In this document: positions 47,732 to 57,069 of the stretch, one piece after another | Position numbering within the stretch: position 1 is the first letter of the stretch | How the letters are laid out: each line of letters starts with the position of its first letter | Assembly: GCF_000769655.1 (NCBI RefSeq) | Contig: NZ_CP008887.1 | Coordinates: 1,178,001 to 1,242,000 of the forward strand | Length of the DNA stretch: 64,000 nt | Direction of reading: 5' to 3' | DNA from: Thermococcus eurythermalis | GTDB taxonomy: Archaea; Methanobacteriota_B; Thermococci; Thermococcales; Thermococcaceae | Made by a program: the position numbers and the translations under genes | The notes under the pieces: generated by a model | Databases searched by the model: none | What the model was told of the DNA's origin: nothing | The model's input: the letters and a program-made list of their open reading frames with translations, nothing else

Positions 47732-48997
47732 ATGAATAAAAAGTTCTTTCCATTGTTGGTCTCGTTTTTTGTAGTTCTTCTCGTCGCGGTGTCTTTCCAG
47801 ACTGAGAAGGCCTCTACCAGTGATGTTACCATCGCCCTTTACAACTCCGCCAGCGTTGGCGTTGTTGAGGAGACCTTTGAGGTCGAGCTTGAGGAGGGCA
47901 TCAATGAGGTGCCCCTTGAGGGGCTTTCGGGCTTTGACCTGGCGGAGGTCAGCGTCAGGCCGCTTGACGACGGCGTCTCCGTGCTGGGCATCTTTGGGAG
48001 AGATGAGAGCAGAACCGGGAGCGAAGTTGAGATAGGCCTTAAAGGTGGTAACGTGATAGCCGGAACGTACCTCGGAACCCGCGATGGCAAGATTGCCGTA
48101 GAGAGCGACGGCTACTACCTGATAAACCCAGAAGAGGTCGTGTATTTCAAGGTGAAAGACCTTGACGAGTCCAAACCCTACGTCTCGCTCAGGTCGGAGG
48201 AAGCGGGAAAGTTCAGGGTGAGCGTTACCTACCGGGTTCAGGGGATAAACTGGGAGAGCAGGTACAGGCTTTACCTGGGTGATGAGGCCGAACTGAGGGG
48301 TTACGTCGTCATCAAGAACCCTACAGATAAGGATTTTAGGGACGCGGAAGTCCTGCTTGTTGCGGGGGACGTGAGCTTCTACTCCCAGCCCCGGCCGAAG
48401 ACGCTCTACGAACGGGTGGAAGAGGCTAGCGGAGTTGTCGTGAGCTCTCCGGAGCGGGCCGAGGCCTTTTACGTCTACCGTCTCGGAGTGGCCGACATAA
48501 CCTCAGGGAGCACGATGGTCTACCCCTACGTTGAGCTGAACACCCCATTCACAAGGGAGTATCTCTACGAGAGCTGGCCATACAACGGTGAGAGGCCCGT
48601 CTACGAGTCCGTTTCATTCAAGACCGATATGGTTCTCCCCGCGGGAGTTGTTGAGATTTTCAAGGACACTGATGACGGGAGGCTCTTCATAGGCGAGTCG
48701 AGAATCGAGCACACGCCAAAGGGCGACACGGTTAGGATAGGCATAGGCAGGGACTACGACGTCAAGGGCACCACAACGGTCCTCGAAAGGGACAGCGAAG
48801 GCAGGCACTACAAGATTAGGATAACCCTGCAGAACTTCGGCGACGAGGCAAAAACCGTGGTTGTAAGGCACTACAAGAGGGGAGAGGTGTCCCTCGCCAG
48901 CGTCCAGCCCACGGCGGAAACGGCGGACTACGTTGAGTTCCTCGTGACCGTGGGGCCCGGCGAAAAGAAGGAAATAACCTTCGAGTACGGGAGTTAG
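47732..48997 (+). CDS. secreted DUF4139-type protein
   Basis: A 421-residue protein with an N-terminal signal peptide or anchor (MNKKFFPLLVSFFVVLLVAVSF) and a beta-rich remainder. The layout, with VTIALYNSASVGVVEETFEVELEEG near the start, SVTYRVQGINWESRYRLYL in the middle and a long C-terminal beta region ending GPGEKKEITFEYGS, is that of DUF4139 proteins, whose function is unknown. GTTATAAATAG at about 47691-47701 is a good promoter. Start ATG 47732 rather than GTG 47720. It overlaps the convergent next gene by four bases. Confidence 0.75.
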   Translation: MNKKFFPLLVSFFVVLLVAVSFQTEKASTSDVTIALYNSASVGVVEETFEVELEEGINEVPLEGLSGFDLAEVSVRPLDDGVSVLGIFGRDESRTGSEVEIGLKGGNVIAGTYLGTRDGKIAVESDGYYLINPEEVVYFKVKDLDESKPYVSLRSEEAGKFRVSVTYRVQGINWESRYRLYLGDEAELRGYVVIKNPTDKDFRDAEVLLVAGDVSFYSQPRPKTLYERVEEASGVVVSSPERAEAFYVYRLGVADITSGSTMVYPYVELNTPFTREYLYESWPYNGERPVYESVSFKTDMVLPAGVVEIFKDTDDGRLFIGESRIEHTPKGDTVRIGIGRDYDVKGTTTVLERDSEGRHYKIRITLQNFGDEAKTVVVRHYKRGEVSLASVQPTAETADYVEFLVTVGPGEKKEITFEYGS

Positions 48998-49230
48998 CTC
49001 TTCCGCAGGGTAACCTCGAAGCTCTTGTCTCCTTTTCTTACTTCTATGACAAGGCTCTTGTCGTAGTCTATGAACTTCGTGCTCACGAGGCTGTAACCCT
49101 CGTCCTTCAGGAAGTTCGCCATCTTAAGTCCGAGGTCGTCGAAGAGCTCCGCCGCCATTGTGGCCAGGCTCGGCTCCTTTATTCCAAGCTCGTCGTGATA
49201 CCTCCGTGCCAGCTCAAAAACGTCCGCCAT
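48994..49230 (-). CDS. uncharacterised small protein
   Basis: A 78-residue protein starting MADVFELARRYHDELGI and ending in a beta-rich half (SLVSTKFIDYDKSLVIEVRKGDKSFEVTLR). I do not recognise the family. ATG 49230 is preceded by TTGGTGGTC. Real-gene evidence is the start signal, typical codon use and lack of a competing frame. Confidence 0.7.
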   Translation of the reverse strand: MADVFELARRYHDELGIKEPSLATMAAELFDDLGLKMANFLKDEGYSLVSTKFIDYDKSLVIEVRKGDKSFEVTLRKS

Positions 49231-49321
49231 AATGACCACCAACAATAGTATTCTCCGGCCTTAAAAACCCTTTCGCCGAAAGGCTTAAATCCACCGAGTC
49301 TAACCCACGTTAGTGGTAAAA

Positions 49322-49822
49322 ATGGCAAGGGTTCTCTGGGTTCTCAAGGCGGGAGACAGGCTCTACTCCAAGGTTCTGGACGAGTACCCCTACTACGTCG
49401 AGCTGAACGTCTCAACGGGAGAACACATCTGCACCTGCCCTAGGGGAGGCGACTGCCCCCACGTTTCGGCAGTGAAAGAGGCTTACGAGAAGGGCATCTA
49501 CTTCGACGCCGGGGGCTCGGAACCTCTGAACCCCGAGGCACTTGCGTGGTCGTACCTCTCGGAAGTCCCGAGGCTGGCGCTGGACGTTGCTGTGGCCGAG
49601 CTCTTCAACTCCCTCAAGAGGGACGAAAGCGGGAGCGAGAGTGCTATGCTCTTTCTCCGCGCCTTAAGGCTCGTCCGCGAAACGGGAGCGGAGGAATACC
49701 TCCACGTGCTCGGTGAGGCCCTCGACGAGCTGTCTGCTGTTTTTCATGACTACCCCCTTGTTGAAAAACTGCGCGAGGGGTACGAGCACACCCGAAGGGC
49801 CCTCGAAAAGGAACCCTTATAA
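49322..49822 (+). CDS. SWIM zinc-finger protein
   Basis: A 166-residue protein with an N-terminal SWIM-type zinc finger, CTCPRGGDCPH (C-x-C-x(6)-C-x-H), preceded by YYVELNVSTGEHI. SWIM domains bind DNA or protein and often accompany recombination or helicase factors. The C-terminal 110 residues are helical and unassigned. It lies 40 bases upstream of reverse gyrase in the same direction, but a TATA-like CCCTTATAAGAGC (49814-49826) overlaps its end, so reverse gyrase may have its own promoter. Confidence 0.75.
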   Translation: MARVLWVLKAGDRLYSKVLDEYPYYVELNVSTGEHICTCPRGGDCPHVSAVKEAYEKGIYFDAGGSEPLNPEALAWSYLSEVPRLALDVAVAELFNSLKRDESGSESAMLFLRALRLVRETGAEEYLHVLGEALDELSAVFHDYPLVEKLREGYEHTRRALEKEPL

Positions 49823-49862
49823 GAGCTTAAATCCCGAAACACCAACTTAGAGGGTGGGAATA

Positions 49863-52800
49863 ATGAAGGCCCTGTACAGGGAGATGTGCCCAAACTGCTC
49901 AGGTAGAATTTCTGACGAAAGGCTAGTAATGAAGAACCCGTGCGATGACTGTATCGATAACCCCGTCACCGCTGAAAGCTATTTCGAGCTCGTAAATGCT
50001 GTTAGAGAGGCCCTGAAGTCGAGAGGGAAGCTCAAGGCCTGGGAGGACATTTACTCCCTTGAAAAGGGCCTCCGGGAGATTGAAGAGTTCTTTGAGAAGG
50101 CCACGGGCTTCACATTCTGGAGCGCCCAGAGAACCTGGGTCAAGAGGCTACTCAAGGGCAGGAGCTTCTCCATCATAGCCCCAACGGGAATGGGCAAGAG
50201 CACCTTTGGGGCCTTCATGTCCGTCTACTACGCCGTGCAGGGCAAGAAGAGCTACATTGTCGTCCCCACGACGCCCCTCGTCGTTCAAACGGTCAAAAAA
50301 GTCCAGGCGATAATCGAGAGAACGGGACTGGACGTCAAGCTGGCCTACTACCACGGCAACCTCAAGAAGAAAGAGAAGGAAGAGATGCTCGCTAAAATCG
50401 AGTCTGGGGACTTTGACATCCTCATAACGAGCGCCCAGTGGCTTGCGAGGAACTTTGACGAGAAGCTGAGGGGCAAGCGCTTCGACTTCATATTCGTTGA
50501 CGACGTCGATGCGTTCCTCAAGGCGAGCAAGAACATAGACCGCTCCCTCCTCCTGCTCGGCTTCACCGAGGGGATTATAGACAAGGCGTGGGAGATTATA
50601 AGGCTCAAGAAGCAGATGAGCAAGTACCTCAACGGCAACGCCGAGGATAGGGAAGAAAAGCTCAACGAGCTCAACGGAGACATAGGGAAGCTCCAGCGCG
50701 AGATTGAGGAGTTCAAGAGGAAGAACAAGGTCGGAGTAATGATTATCGCTTCCGCCACTGGGAGCGCGAGGGGCGACAGGATAAAGCTCTACCGCGAGCT
50801 CCTCGGCTTTGAAGTTGGCTCGGGAAGGAGCGCGCTGAGGAACGTCGTGGACAGCTACCTAAAGCCGACCAAAGACGTTAAGGAGCACGTGGGGGAGCTC
50901 CTCAGGAGACTTGGAAAGGGCGGTCTCGTCTTCGTCCCCATTGACCAGGGGCTGAGCTACGCGGAGGAGCTTGTCAACTATCTCAAGGAGAAGGGCTTCG
51001 CGGTAGAGCTCGCGAGCTCAAAGAACAAGAAGGCCGTTGAGAAGTTCGAGAACGGCGAGGCAGACTACCTCGTCGGCGTTGCGACCTACTACGGCTCAAT
51101 CGTTAGGGGTCTTGACCTGCCGCACCTCATCCGCTACGCGGTCTTCACCGGCGTTCCGAAGTTCCGCTTCTCGATTGACCTTGAGAGGCCCACAATCTAC
51201 CGCGCCCTCGGTCTGCTGAGCGAGATAATGGACTTCCTGGACGAGGAGGACAGAAAGCAGGCCGAGAAGCTTCACGCAAGACTTAGAAGGCTGATACGGA
51301 ACATCCCCCAGTTCGAACTGATGAAGATAGAGGAGGCCCTGGCTGAAGGGCTCCCCCTCGAGAACGACTTCCACAAGACCGTCCTCAACGTTTTCAGGGA
51401 GCTGGTGGAGTTCCTGCGCAGGGTTTTGAAGAAGGAAGACGTTCTCCAGAGGCTCGCTGAAGACCCGTTCGTCAGCCTCGTGAAGGAAGAGGGCAAGTGG
51501 TTCATCGAAATTCCCGACGTCAGGACTTACATCCAGGCAACCGGAAGGACGAGCAGGCTGTTCGCGGGCGGAATCACCAAGGGTCTCAGCGTCCTCATAG
51601 TGGACAACGAGAAGGTCTTCAACGGTTTGGTCAGGCAGATGCGCTGGCGCTTCACGGAGTTCAAGATGGTGCCCTTCGAGGAGCTCGACCTTGAGGAACT
51701 CCTGAGGGAGATAGACGAGGACAGGGAGAAAGTCCGCCTCGTGATGGAGGGCAAGATAAGCTCGAAGGTCAAGGACCTCGTTAAATCAGCTCTTATGATC
51801 GTCGAGAGCCCCAACAAGGCCAGGACGATAGCCAACTTCTTCGGCAGGCCGAGCAAGAGGCGCATCGGTGATTTGGTCGCCTACGAGGTGAGCATAGGCA
51901 ACAGACAGCTGACGATTCTCGCGAGCGGGGGACACATGTTCGACCTCGTCACCGATGAGGGCTACCACGGCGTCCTAATCGAGCGCAATGAAGATATGCT
52001 CAGGTTTATTCCCGTCTATGACACCATAAAGCGGTGCCGTGACTGTGGCTACCAGTTCGTTGACTGGGAGAAGAAAGGAGTTTGTCCGCGCTGTGGCTCA
52101 ACGAACGTTCGCGACGCCCTTGAGAACGTCATCGCGATGCGCGAGATTGCTCAAGAGGTCGACGAGATACTCATCGCGACCGACCCTGATACTGAGGGTG
52201 AGAAGATAGCCTGGGACATAAGGAACATTCTGAGCCCCTACACGCCGAACATCAAGAGGACAGAATTCCACGAGGTCACGAGACCGGCCATACTGAAGGC
52301 CATTGAAGAGGCAAGGGACGTGAACGAGAACCGCGTCGGGGCCCAGATTGTTAGGCGCATAGAGGACAGGTGGATAGGCTTCGAGCTGAGCGGTGAGCTT
52401 CAGAGGGTCTTCGAGAACAGGAACCTCTCCGCCGGAAGGGTTCAGACCCCTGTTCTCGGCTGGATTATTGAAAGGTATAAGGAGTTCAGCGAAAGCGAGG
52501 TCTACTTCCTCGGCCTGACCCTTGAGAACGGCCTCCAGGTCACGGTTGAGCTCGGGAAGGGCGGTAAGGACGTCGAGCCACCCGAGTACGTAACCGTTGA
52601 GGAAGTCCAGCTTGAGGAGAGGGAGCTCAACCCCGCACCGCCCTACACGACTGACGCAATGCTCAAGGACGCCTCGACCTTTCTCAAGCTGTCCGCGCCG
52701 GAAACGATGCGCCTTGCCCAGGACCTCTTCGAGATGGGTCTCATCACCTACCACAGGACTGACTCTACCCACGTCAGCAACACGGGAGTAGAAATCGCAA

Positions 52801-53537
52801 AGGAATACATAACCCAGGAGCTCGGCGAGCAGTACTTCAAGCCGAGGCCGTGGGGAGAAGAGGGGACGCACGAGGCCATAAGGCCGACGAGGCCCATCGA
52901 TACCGGACGCCTGATGCAGCTCATCCGTGACGGCATAATCCAGTTGCCGAAGAGCCTCACGCGCAACCACTACAGGCTCTACGACATGATATTCAGGCGC
53001 TTTATGACCAGCCAGATGACCCCTGCAAAGGTTCTCTACGAGAGGGCAGTCATCAACGCCGGCGTCGGAAAGGTTAAGCTTGAAGGCTACGTAGAGATAC
53101 TGGAAGAGGGCTGGACGAAGCTCCGCTCGCCGTCCCTCAGACAGCTGCCGAAGCTGGAGCCCGGGATGAAGCTCAAGGTCGTTGAGTCAAAGAAGTGGAA
53201 GGCCCCGAAGGTCCCGCTCTACACCCAGGGTGACATAATTGCGTTGATGAAAGAGCGCGGCATAGGAAGGCCCTCGACGTACGCGAAGATAGTCGAGACC
53301 CTTATACGGCGCGGCTATGTGATAGAGACAAAGGGCAGGAAGAAGCTTGTTCCTACTGAGAAGGGCATAAAGGTGTACCACTACCTCGTCAGCAAGTACC
53401 GCGACCTCGTCAGTGAGGAGCGCACGAGGGAGCTTGAAAAGCTCATGGACCAGATTGAAGAAGGAAAGGCTGACTACATTGAGGTGCTAAACGACCTCTA
53501 TTCTGAACTGAGACGTTACGTGTATGGGGAAGGTTAA
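49863..53537 (+). CDS. rgy: reverse gyrase
   Basis: A 1224-residue fusion of a helicase-like half and a type IA topoisomerase, which introduces positive supercoils with ATP and is the hallmark of hyperthermophiles. The N-terminal zinc finger is CPNCSGR...CDDC, Walker A is [11 protein letters not shown] and the DEAD-box equivalent is VDDVDAF. Then come the Toprim start [18 protein letters not shown], a second zinc finger (CRDCGYQF...CPRCG), [13 protein letters not shown] and the catalytic tyrosine at about Y963 in [11 protein letters not shown]. There is no intein. ATG 49863 follows GAGGGTGGG. Confidence 0.97.
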   Translation: MKALYREMCPNCSGRISDERLVMKNPCDDCIDNPVTAESYFELVNAVREALKSRGKLKAWEDIYSLEKGLREIEEFFEKATGFTFWSAQRTWVKRLLKGRSFSIIAPTGMGKSTFGAFMSVYYAVQGKKSYIVVPTTPLVVQTVKKVQAIIERTGLDVKLAYYHGNLKKKEKEEMLAKIESGDFDILITSAQWLARNFDEKLRGKRFDFIFVDDVDAFLKASKNIDRSLLLLGFTEGIIDKAWEIIRLKKQMSKYLNGNAEDREEKLNELNGDIGKLQREIEEFKRKNKVGVMIIASATGSARGDRIKLYRELLGFEVGSGRSALRNVVDSYLKPTKDVKEHVGELLRRLGKGGLVFVPIDQGLSYAEELVNYLKEKGFAVELASSKNKKAVEKFENGEADYLVGVATYYGSIVRGLDLPHLIRYAVFTGVPKFRFSIDLERPTIYRALGLLSEIMDFLDEEDRKQAEKLHARLRRLIRNIPQFELMKIEEALAEGLPLENDFHKTVLNVFRELVEFLRRVLKKEDVLQRLAEDPFVSLVKEEGKWFIEIPDVRTYIQATGRTSRLFAGGITKGLSVLIVDNEKVFNGLVRQMRWRFTEFKMVPFEELDLEELLREIDEDREKVRLVMEGKISSKVKDLVKSALMIVESPNKARTIANFFGRPSKRRIGDLVAYEVSIGNRQLTILASGGHMFDLVTDEGYHGVLIERNEDMLRFIPVYDTIKRCRDCGYQFVDWEKKGVCPRCGSTNVRDALENVIAMREIAQEVDEILIATDPDTEGEKIAWDIRNILSPYTPNIKRTEFHEVTRPAILKAIEEARDVNENRVGAQIVRRIEDRWIGFELSGELQRVFENRNLSAGRVQTPVLGWIIERYKEFSESEVYFLGLTLENGLQVTVELGKGGKDVEPPEYVTVEEVQLEERELNPAPPYTTDAMLKDASTFLKLSAPETMRLAQDLFEMGLITYHRTDSTHVSNTGVEIAKEYITQELGEQYFKPRPWGEEGTHEAIRPTRPIDTGRLMQLIRDGIIQLPKSLTRNHYRLYDMIFRRFMTSQMTPAKVLYERAVINAGVGKVKLEGYVEILEEGWTKLRSPSLRQLPKLEPGMKLKVVESKKWKAPKVPLYTQGDIIALMKERGIGRPSTYAKIVETLIRRGYVIETKGRKKLVPTEKGIKVYHYLVSKYRDLVSEERTRELEKLMDQIEEGKADYIEVLNDLYSELRRYVYGEG

Positions 53538-53733
53538 GGGCGTGTTTTCCTTTACTTTATGTGACACTTTTTTGGCAATTTTCACCCATTGATAACCAGA
53601 TATTAGAACCTTAGTTTACGGTTGTTGTTTTATTTGGAGGTAAAACCAAAAACCTTAAAACCCTTCTTGGAGTAATCCCCTTGCGTGCCCATGCAAATTG
53701 AATTTTATCCATGTTAGTCACCTGTTGCAATCA

Positions 53734-53749
53734 CGGGGTATTTACCCCG
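53734..53749. promoter_or_regulatory. palindrome upstream of trmBL2
   Basis: In the 289-base gap after reverse gyrase, CGGGGTATTTACCCCG is a perfect 7-bp inverted repeat with a two-base centre. It lies about 35 bases upstream of the likely trmBL2 TATA box (AAGTTTATAATG, 53772-53783). It could be a regulator site. The rest of the gap holds no gene. Confidence 0.5.
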
Positions 53750-53826
53750 ACCATTCCCAATGTGTGGAAAAAGTTTATAATGGGTTACGTCAGAAATAGT
53801 ATATAGAAAATTAGGTGGTGGTAAGG

Positions 53827-54624
53827 ATGGTTAAGGACAGGATGGTGGAACTCCTCCAGGAGCACTTCGAGTTGAACCTCTACGAGGCAAGGGCGTACGT
53901 TGCCCTCGTTGGCTTCGGCGTTCTCACCCCTGCCGAGCTCGCCAGCGTCTCGGAGGTTCCCGCGCCGAGAACCTACGACGTCCTCAGAAGCCTTGAGAAG
54001 AAGGGCTTTGCCATTAGCCAGCCGGGCAAGGTCAACAAGTACAGACCCGTTCACCCGGAGAACATCCTCGAGAAGTTCATCGAGGAGTGGCAGGAGCGCG
54101 TCAAGGAGGAGCTTGAGGCCAAGAAGAAGGCCAAAGAGGAGCTCCTTGAGCTCATGAGGCCTCTCATCGAGACCGAGATTCCGAAGTACGGCGTCGAGCG
54201 CGTCTGGGTTGTCAGGGGAATAAGGAACGCTACCCTCAAGACCAAGGAGATGTTTGAGGAAGTCAAGGAGCAGATACTCCTCGCCGACGATGGCTACATA
54301 GCAATCAACCTTGAGAGCGACCTTCTCAAGGCCATTGACAACGGTGCCAAGGCCAAGATAATCGTTACCGAGCCCGTCCTCAAGAGGCTTGAGGCCTCCT
54401 CGAAGATACTCGACTACGCCAAGAAGGGCAAGCTCGAGCTCAGGGTTCTCGACAAGTTCGAGCTTCCGATGCTCATCTGCGACGACGAGGTCTTCTTCGC
54501 CCTCGAGGACATGGCCGCTCGCTACTTCAACTACGAGACCCAGGTCTGGATCAAGGACTTCAGGATCAAGGCCCTCTTCGAGGCCAAGTTCAACGAGTAC
54601 TGGGAAAATGCCAAGAAGGTCTGA
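53827..54624 (+). CDS. trmBL2: TrmBL2, abundant TrmB-like chromatin protein
   Basis: A 265-residue TrmB-family protein very like TrmBL2 of Thermococcus and Pyrococcus, which coats DNA in thick filaments and represses genes broadly. The winged helix covers residues about 20-70 (VLTPAELASVSEVPAPRTYDVLRSLEKKGF), a coiled coil follows (EEWQERVKEELEAKKKAKEELLEL), then the TrmB effector-like domain. Following reverse gyrase is the same order as in T. kodakarensis. Start ATG 53827, with AGGTGGTGGTAAGG upstream; the frame opens earlier at GTG 53815. Confidence 0.92.
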   Translation: MVKDRMVELLQEHFELNLYEARAYVALVGFGVLTPAELASVSEVPAPRTYDVLRSLEKKGFAISQPGKVNKYRPVHPENILEKFIEEWQERVKEELEAKKKAKEELLELMRPLIETEIPKYGVERVWVVRGIRNATLKTKEMFEEVKEQILLADDGYIAINLESDLLKAIDNGAKAKIIVTEPVLKRLEASSKILDYAKKGKLELRVLDKFELPMLICDDEVFFALEDMAARYFNYETQVWIKDFRIKALFEAKFNEYWENAKKV

Positions 54625-54676
54625 GCTCCTTTTCTTTTCTGCTTTTCTGAGGTATTAACAAGGAAAGAATTAAAGA

Positions 54677-55606
54677 CTAGCGCCTTCTTAACATTAAAGG
54701 AACCAACGCGAGTAAGCCAACCAAGCCAGGCCCGCAGATACTTGTTTCGGGGTTCCCCGTGTTGGTTGCTGTTTCCGTTTTGTTGGGCCGCGTCTCCCTT
54801 GTTGGAGAAGTAAGGTTAGCCTCAGCGGGCGTGCCGGTTGGGGTGTTCGCGCTTGTTTTCTCGCAGACTGTTATGCTGACGATTTTAACGTCATCGGGAA
54901 ACCAGAAACCCTGTACAAGTCCCAGGGGGTTGTTGGTTGTGTTAACGTAGATGAGGGTTATATTTCTCGTGACATTATCCTTTTTAAGCGTGAAATAAAC
55001 CGGAAAAAAGCCCGAATCTGGAATGATGGGGGGCACGGGAGACCACTCGCTGGCGTTTTGGTTCAGAGCAATAAACACATCGCTAACGTTCATATAGCTC
55101 CACTCACCGGGACCGGGTGACTGAAGTTCTATCTTCCAGCCGTTTATATCGTCTCTAGCTTCTTCCTTTGGAACGTAGAACCAGCTAACGTTCACCGGCT
55201 CAATGCAGAAGTCTCTGGTATCGAGCCGGTAAATCTTGCCCACCTGTGTTGAGCAGTCCGGTGAGTAATAACTAACCTCCAAGTACCAGCCCCCGTTTGT
55301 GAACGCCGCCCCCTTGTAGTCCACGTAAGGGGTTTTAAACAGGGGGGTGAAGTTAAGGAGGTACAACTGAGAGCCATTGAAGTGAAGGAGAAACTGACGG
55401 CCACCGAAAACCGCCGGCCAGCAGGAAGTCATACCACAGTCAAGGCCCCACTGAAGGACTTCCAGATGGATTAGGGACTCGGTTCCGTTTGAGAGAACCG
55501 AGTATTTTACCTCGTATAGCTGGCCGGGTCCTCTCACGTAGTGAACCGCGGAAACGGGAACTGTGAGGAAAAGAAGAATTAGGGCGGGAATCACCAGTCG
55601 GGACAT
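54677..55606 (-). CDS. CGP-CTERM surface protein
   Basis: A 309-residue secreted protein. It has a signal peptide (LVIPALILLFLTVPVSA), a beta-rich ectodomain with many NxS/T sites, a Thr/Asn/Pro-rich linker and a C-terminal ICGPGLVGLLALVPLMLRRR. The last part is the Thermococcales CGP-CTERM sorting signal, where the protein is thought to be processed and lipid-anchored. ATG 55606 follows GGTGGAGATC. It is a paralogue of the upstream gene, which it overlaps by 16 bases. Confidence 0.85.
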   Translation of the reverse strand: MSRLVIPALILLFLTVPVSAVHYVRGPGQLYEVKYSVLSNGTESLIHLEVLQWGLDCGMTSCWPAVFGGRQFLLHFNGSQLYLLNFTPLFKTPYVDYKGAAFTNGGWYLEVSYYSPDCSTQVGKIYRLDTRDFCIEPVNVSWFYVPKEEARDDINGWKIELQSPGPGEWSYMNVSDVFIALNQNASEWSPVPPIIPDSGFFPVYFTLKKDNVTRNITLIYVNTTNNPLGLVQGFWFPDDVKIVSITVCEKTSANTPTGTPAEANLTSPTRETRPNKTETATNTGNPETSICGPGLVGLLALVPLMLRRR

Positions 55607-56652
55607 TTTGATCTCCACCTCTTTGGGGTTTTTCTTGGGAGCAAACCCACGAATGCAAGAAGAACAATGAACCCTGGTCCGCAGATACCACTTTTGGTTT
55701 CTTTTGTGTTGTTTGGTGTTTTCATGGTATTTGATGAGATTGTTGTTCTGTTGGGGACGGTACTAGTCTCAGCGGCCGTACTGATGGACGTAGTCACGTT
55801 CGCTTTCTCGCAGGCGGTCACGTTGGCTATCTTAATGCTGTCCGGAAACCAGTAGCCGGCAACTCCAGATGTGTTTGGGGGAACGAAGTCCTCTCTCGTA
55901 ACGTTTAGATTGAGATAAACGAGGGTGATGTTCTTCACGTGACCCTCCTTTTTGAGGAGGAAGTAAATCGGAAAAACGCTCGAATTGACGACTTCAGTTG
56001 GGCCAGGAGACCACCTCAGCGCGTTCTCGCTCATCGTGACCCACACGTCGCTCATGTTCGCGTAGTCCCATTTTTGAAAGCTCTGGGACTGAAGCTCAAT
56101 CCGCCAGCCGTTTATCTCATCACTGATTTTTCCCCTTGGAAGCTTGGACCAGCTAACATTGACGGGTTCAATGCACATGTTTTCTGAATCGAAAACGTAG
56201 ACACCGCGGACGTGAGTCATCGGGGGGCGGAACGTGATATCCAGGTACCAGCTTCCGTTTATGAAGCGCGCACCGTTAAGAGAATGGTCGAGGGGGGTGC
56301 AGTGGTAGAGGGTCTCGAACCTGTCAAGGAGCGTGCTGTAGTTCGGATAAAGGGCTCTAAATGCTGGCGTGAGGTTTAGAAGGCATAGCTGAGAGCCATT
56401 GAAGTAGAGCAGATGCTCTTCTCCCCCAATAACCTCCCCCGTGGCCGCATTGGCGCAGTCTATTCCCGAAAGTGGAGGGCAGTATGGCCCGTAGGTGAGG
56501 ATTAGAAGGGGAATAAAAGCCTCGCTTCCGTTGGAGATAACGGAGTACTGAACGTTGTAGACAGAACCGCTCGACCCAGCTGAAACCACGGCCTTGGATA
56601 AGAGTGTGAGGGCGAAAAACAGGGTGATAGCTGTTCTAAACGTACGGTTCAT
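55591..56652 (-). CDS. CGP-CTERM surface protein, paralogue with C-terminal extension
   Basis: A 353-residue secreted protein similar along its length to the downstream gene. Shared features are the YSVISNGSEAF-type start after the signal peptide, HFNGSQLYLLNLTP-like repeats, EPVNVSW, NGWRIELQS, and a Thr-rich linker. The CGP-CTERM tail ICGPGFIVLLAFVGLLPRK is followed by an extra TPKRWRSKCPDW, unusual because the motif normally ends the protein. The extension comes from reading into the next gene's start region. Tandem duplication is clear. Confidence 0.82.
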   Translation of the reverse strand: MNRTFRTAITLFFALTLLSKAVVSAGSSGSVYNVQYSVISNGSEAFIPLLILTYGPYCPPLSGIDCANAATGEVIGGEEHLLYFNGSQLCLLNLTPAFRALYPNYSTLLDRFETLYHCTPLDHSLNGARFINGSWYLDITFRPPMTHVRGVYVFDSENMCIEPVNVSWSKLPRGKISDEINGWRIELQSQSFQKWDYANMSDVWVTMSENALRWSPGPTEVVNSSVFPIYFLLKKEGHVKNITLVYLNLNVTREDFVPPNTSGVAGYWFPDSIKIANVTACEKANVTTSISTAAETSTVPNRTTISSNTMKTPNNTKETKSGICGPGFIVLLAFVGLLPRKTPKRWRSKCPDW

Positions 56653-57069
56653 TGAGCTCCCTCCGGCAGCGTTCTTGGAGCACGTCTATCACTTTGAGGT
56701 CAATGCTGAAGTAGTAGGCCAAGTCCGATGGTTTCCATCCTGTGTCGTCTGACCTCCTTCCCAGCTAGGGCGAGGGTTCGGCTTAACTCCTCGCCAGTGG
56801 CGGGGAGGTTTGCGGGTTCATTACCTACTCGTGTTGCCACTTTCGGCTCAGCCCGCGGGCCCGGTCTTGGGTCCATTACCCCTACCGGCAAACCCGGATT
56901 GGGGTTATAGCTTGAGGCCACCACTTGGAGTTTTTAACTGCCACAAGGGGCAGTTTGAAAGGACGCTTAACAGCATCAACCCTCCAACGGCAGAGGGTAA
57001 CGTGAAACCCCTCATCTCATCGGGTTACCTTACGGTGGCCTCTTCGAGGCCCTATTACGCTGGCAAGGT
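56653..57069. other. GC-rich degraded or structured segment, origin unclear
   Basis: Just over 400 bases without a convincing gene. On the minus strand a 74-codon frame (56700-56924) reads NPNPGLPVGVMDPRPGPRAE and ends EVRRHRMETIGLGLLLQH. A TAA in the same frame stops it nine bases upstream of its first GTG, and the other frames are also broken. A strong hairpin (CTCCCCGCCA with TGGCGAGGAG) lies inside. It could be the 3' end of a decayed IS605/TnpB-type element or a structured RNA; I cannot decide. Confidence 0.35.

Noticed and set aside
53723-53733. GTTGCAATC upstream of trmBL2 and ATTGCAACGAAG at 58138 as possible stray CRISPR repeats
   Set aside because: Only 7-9 bases match and the rest of the repeat, including the ATTGAAAG handle, is absent.
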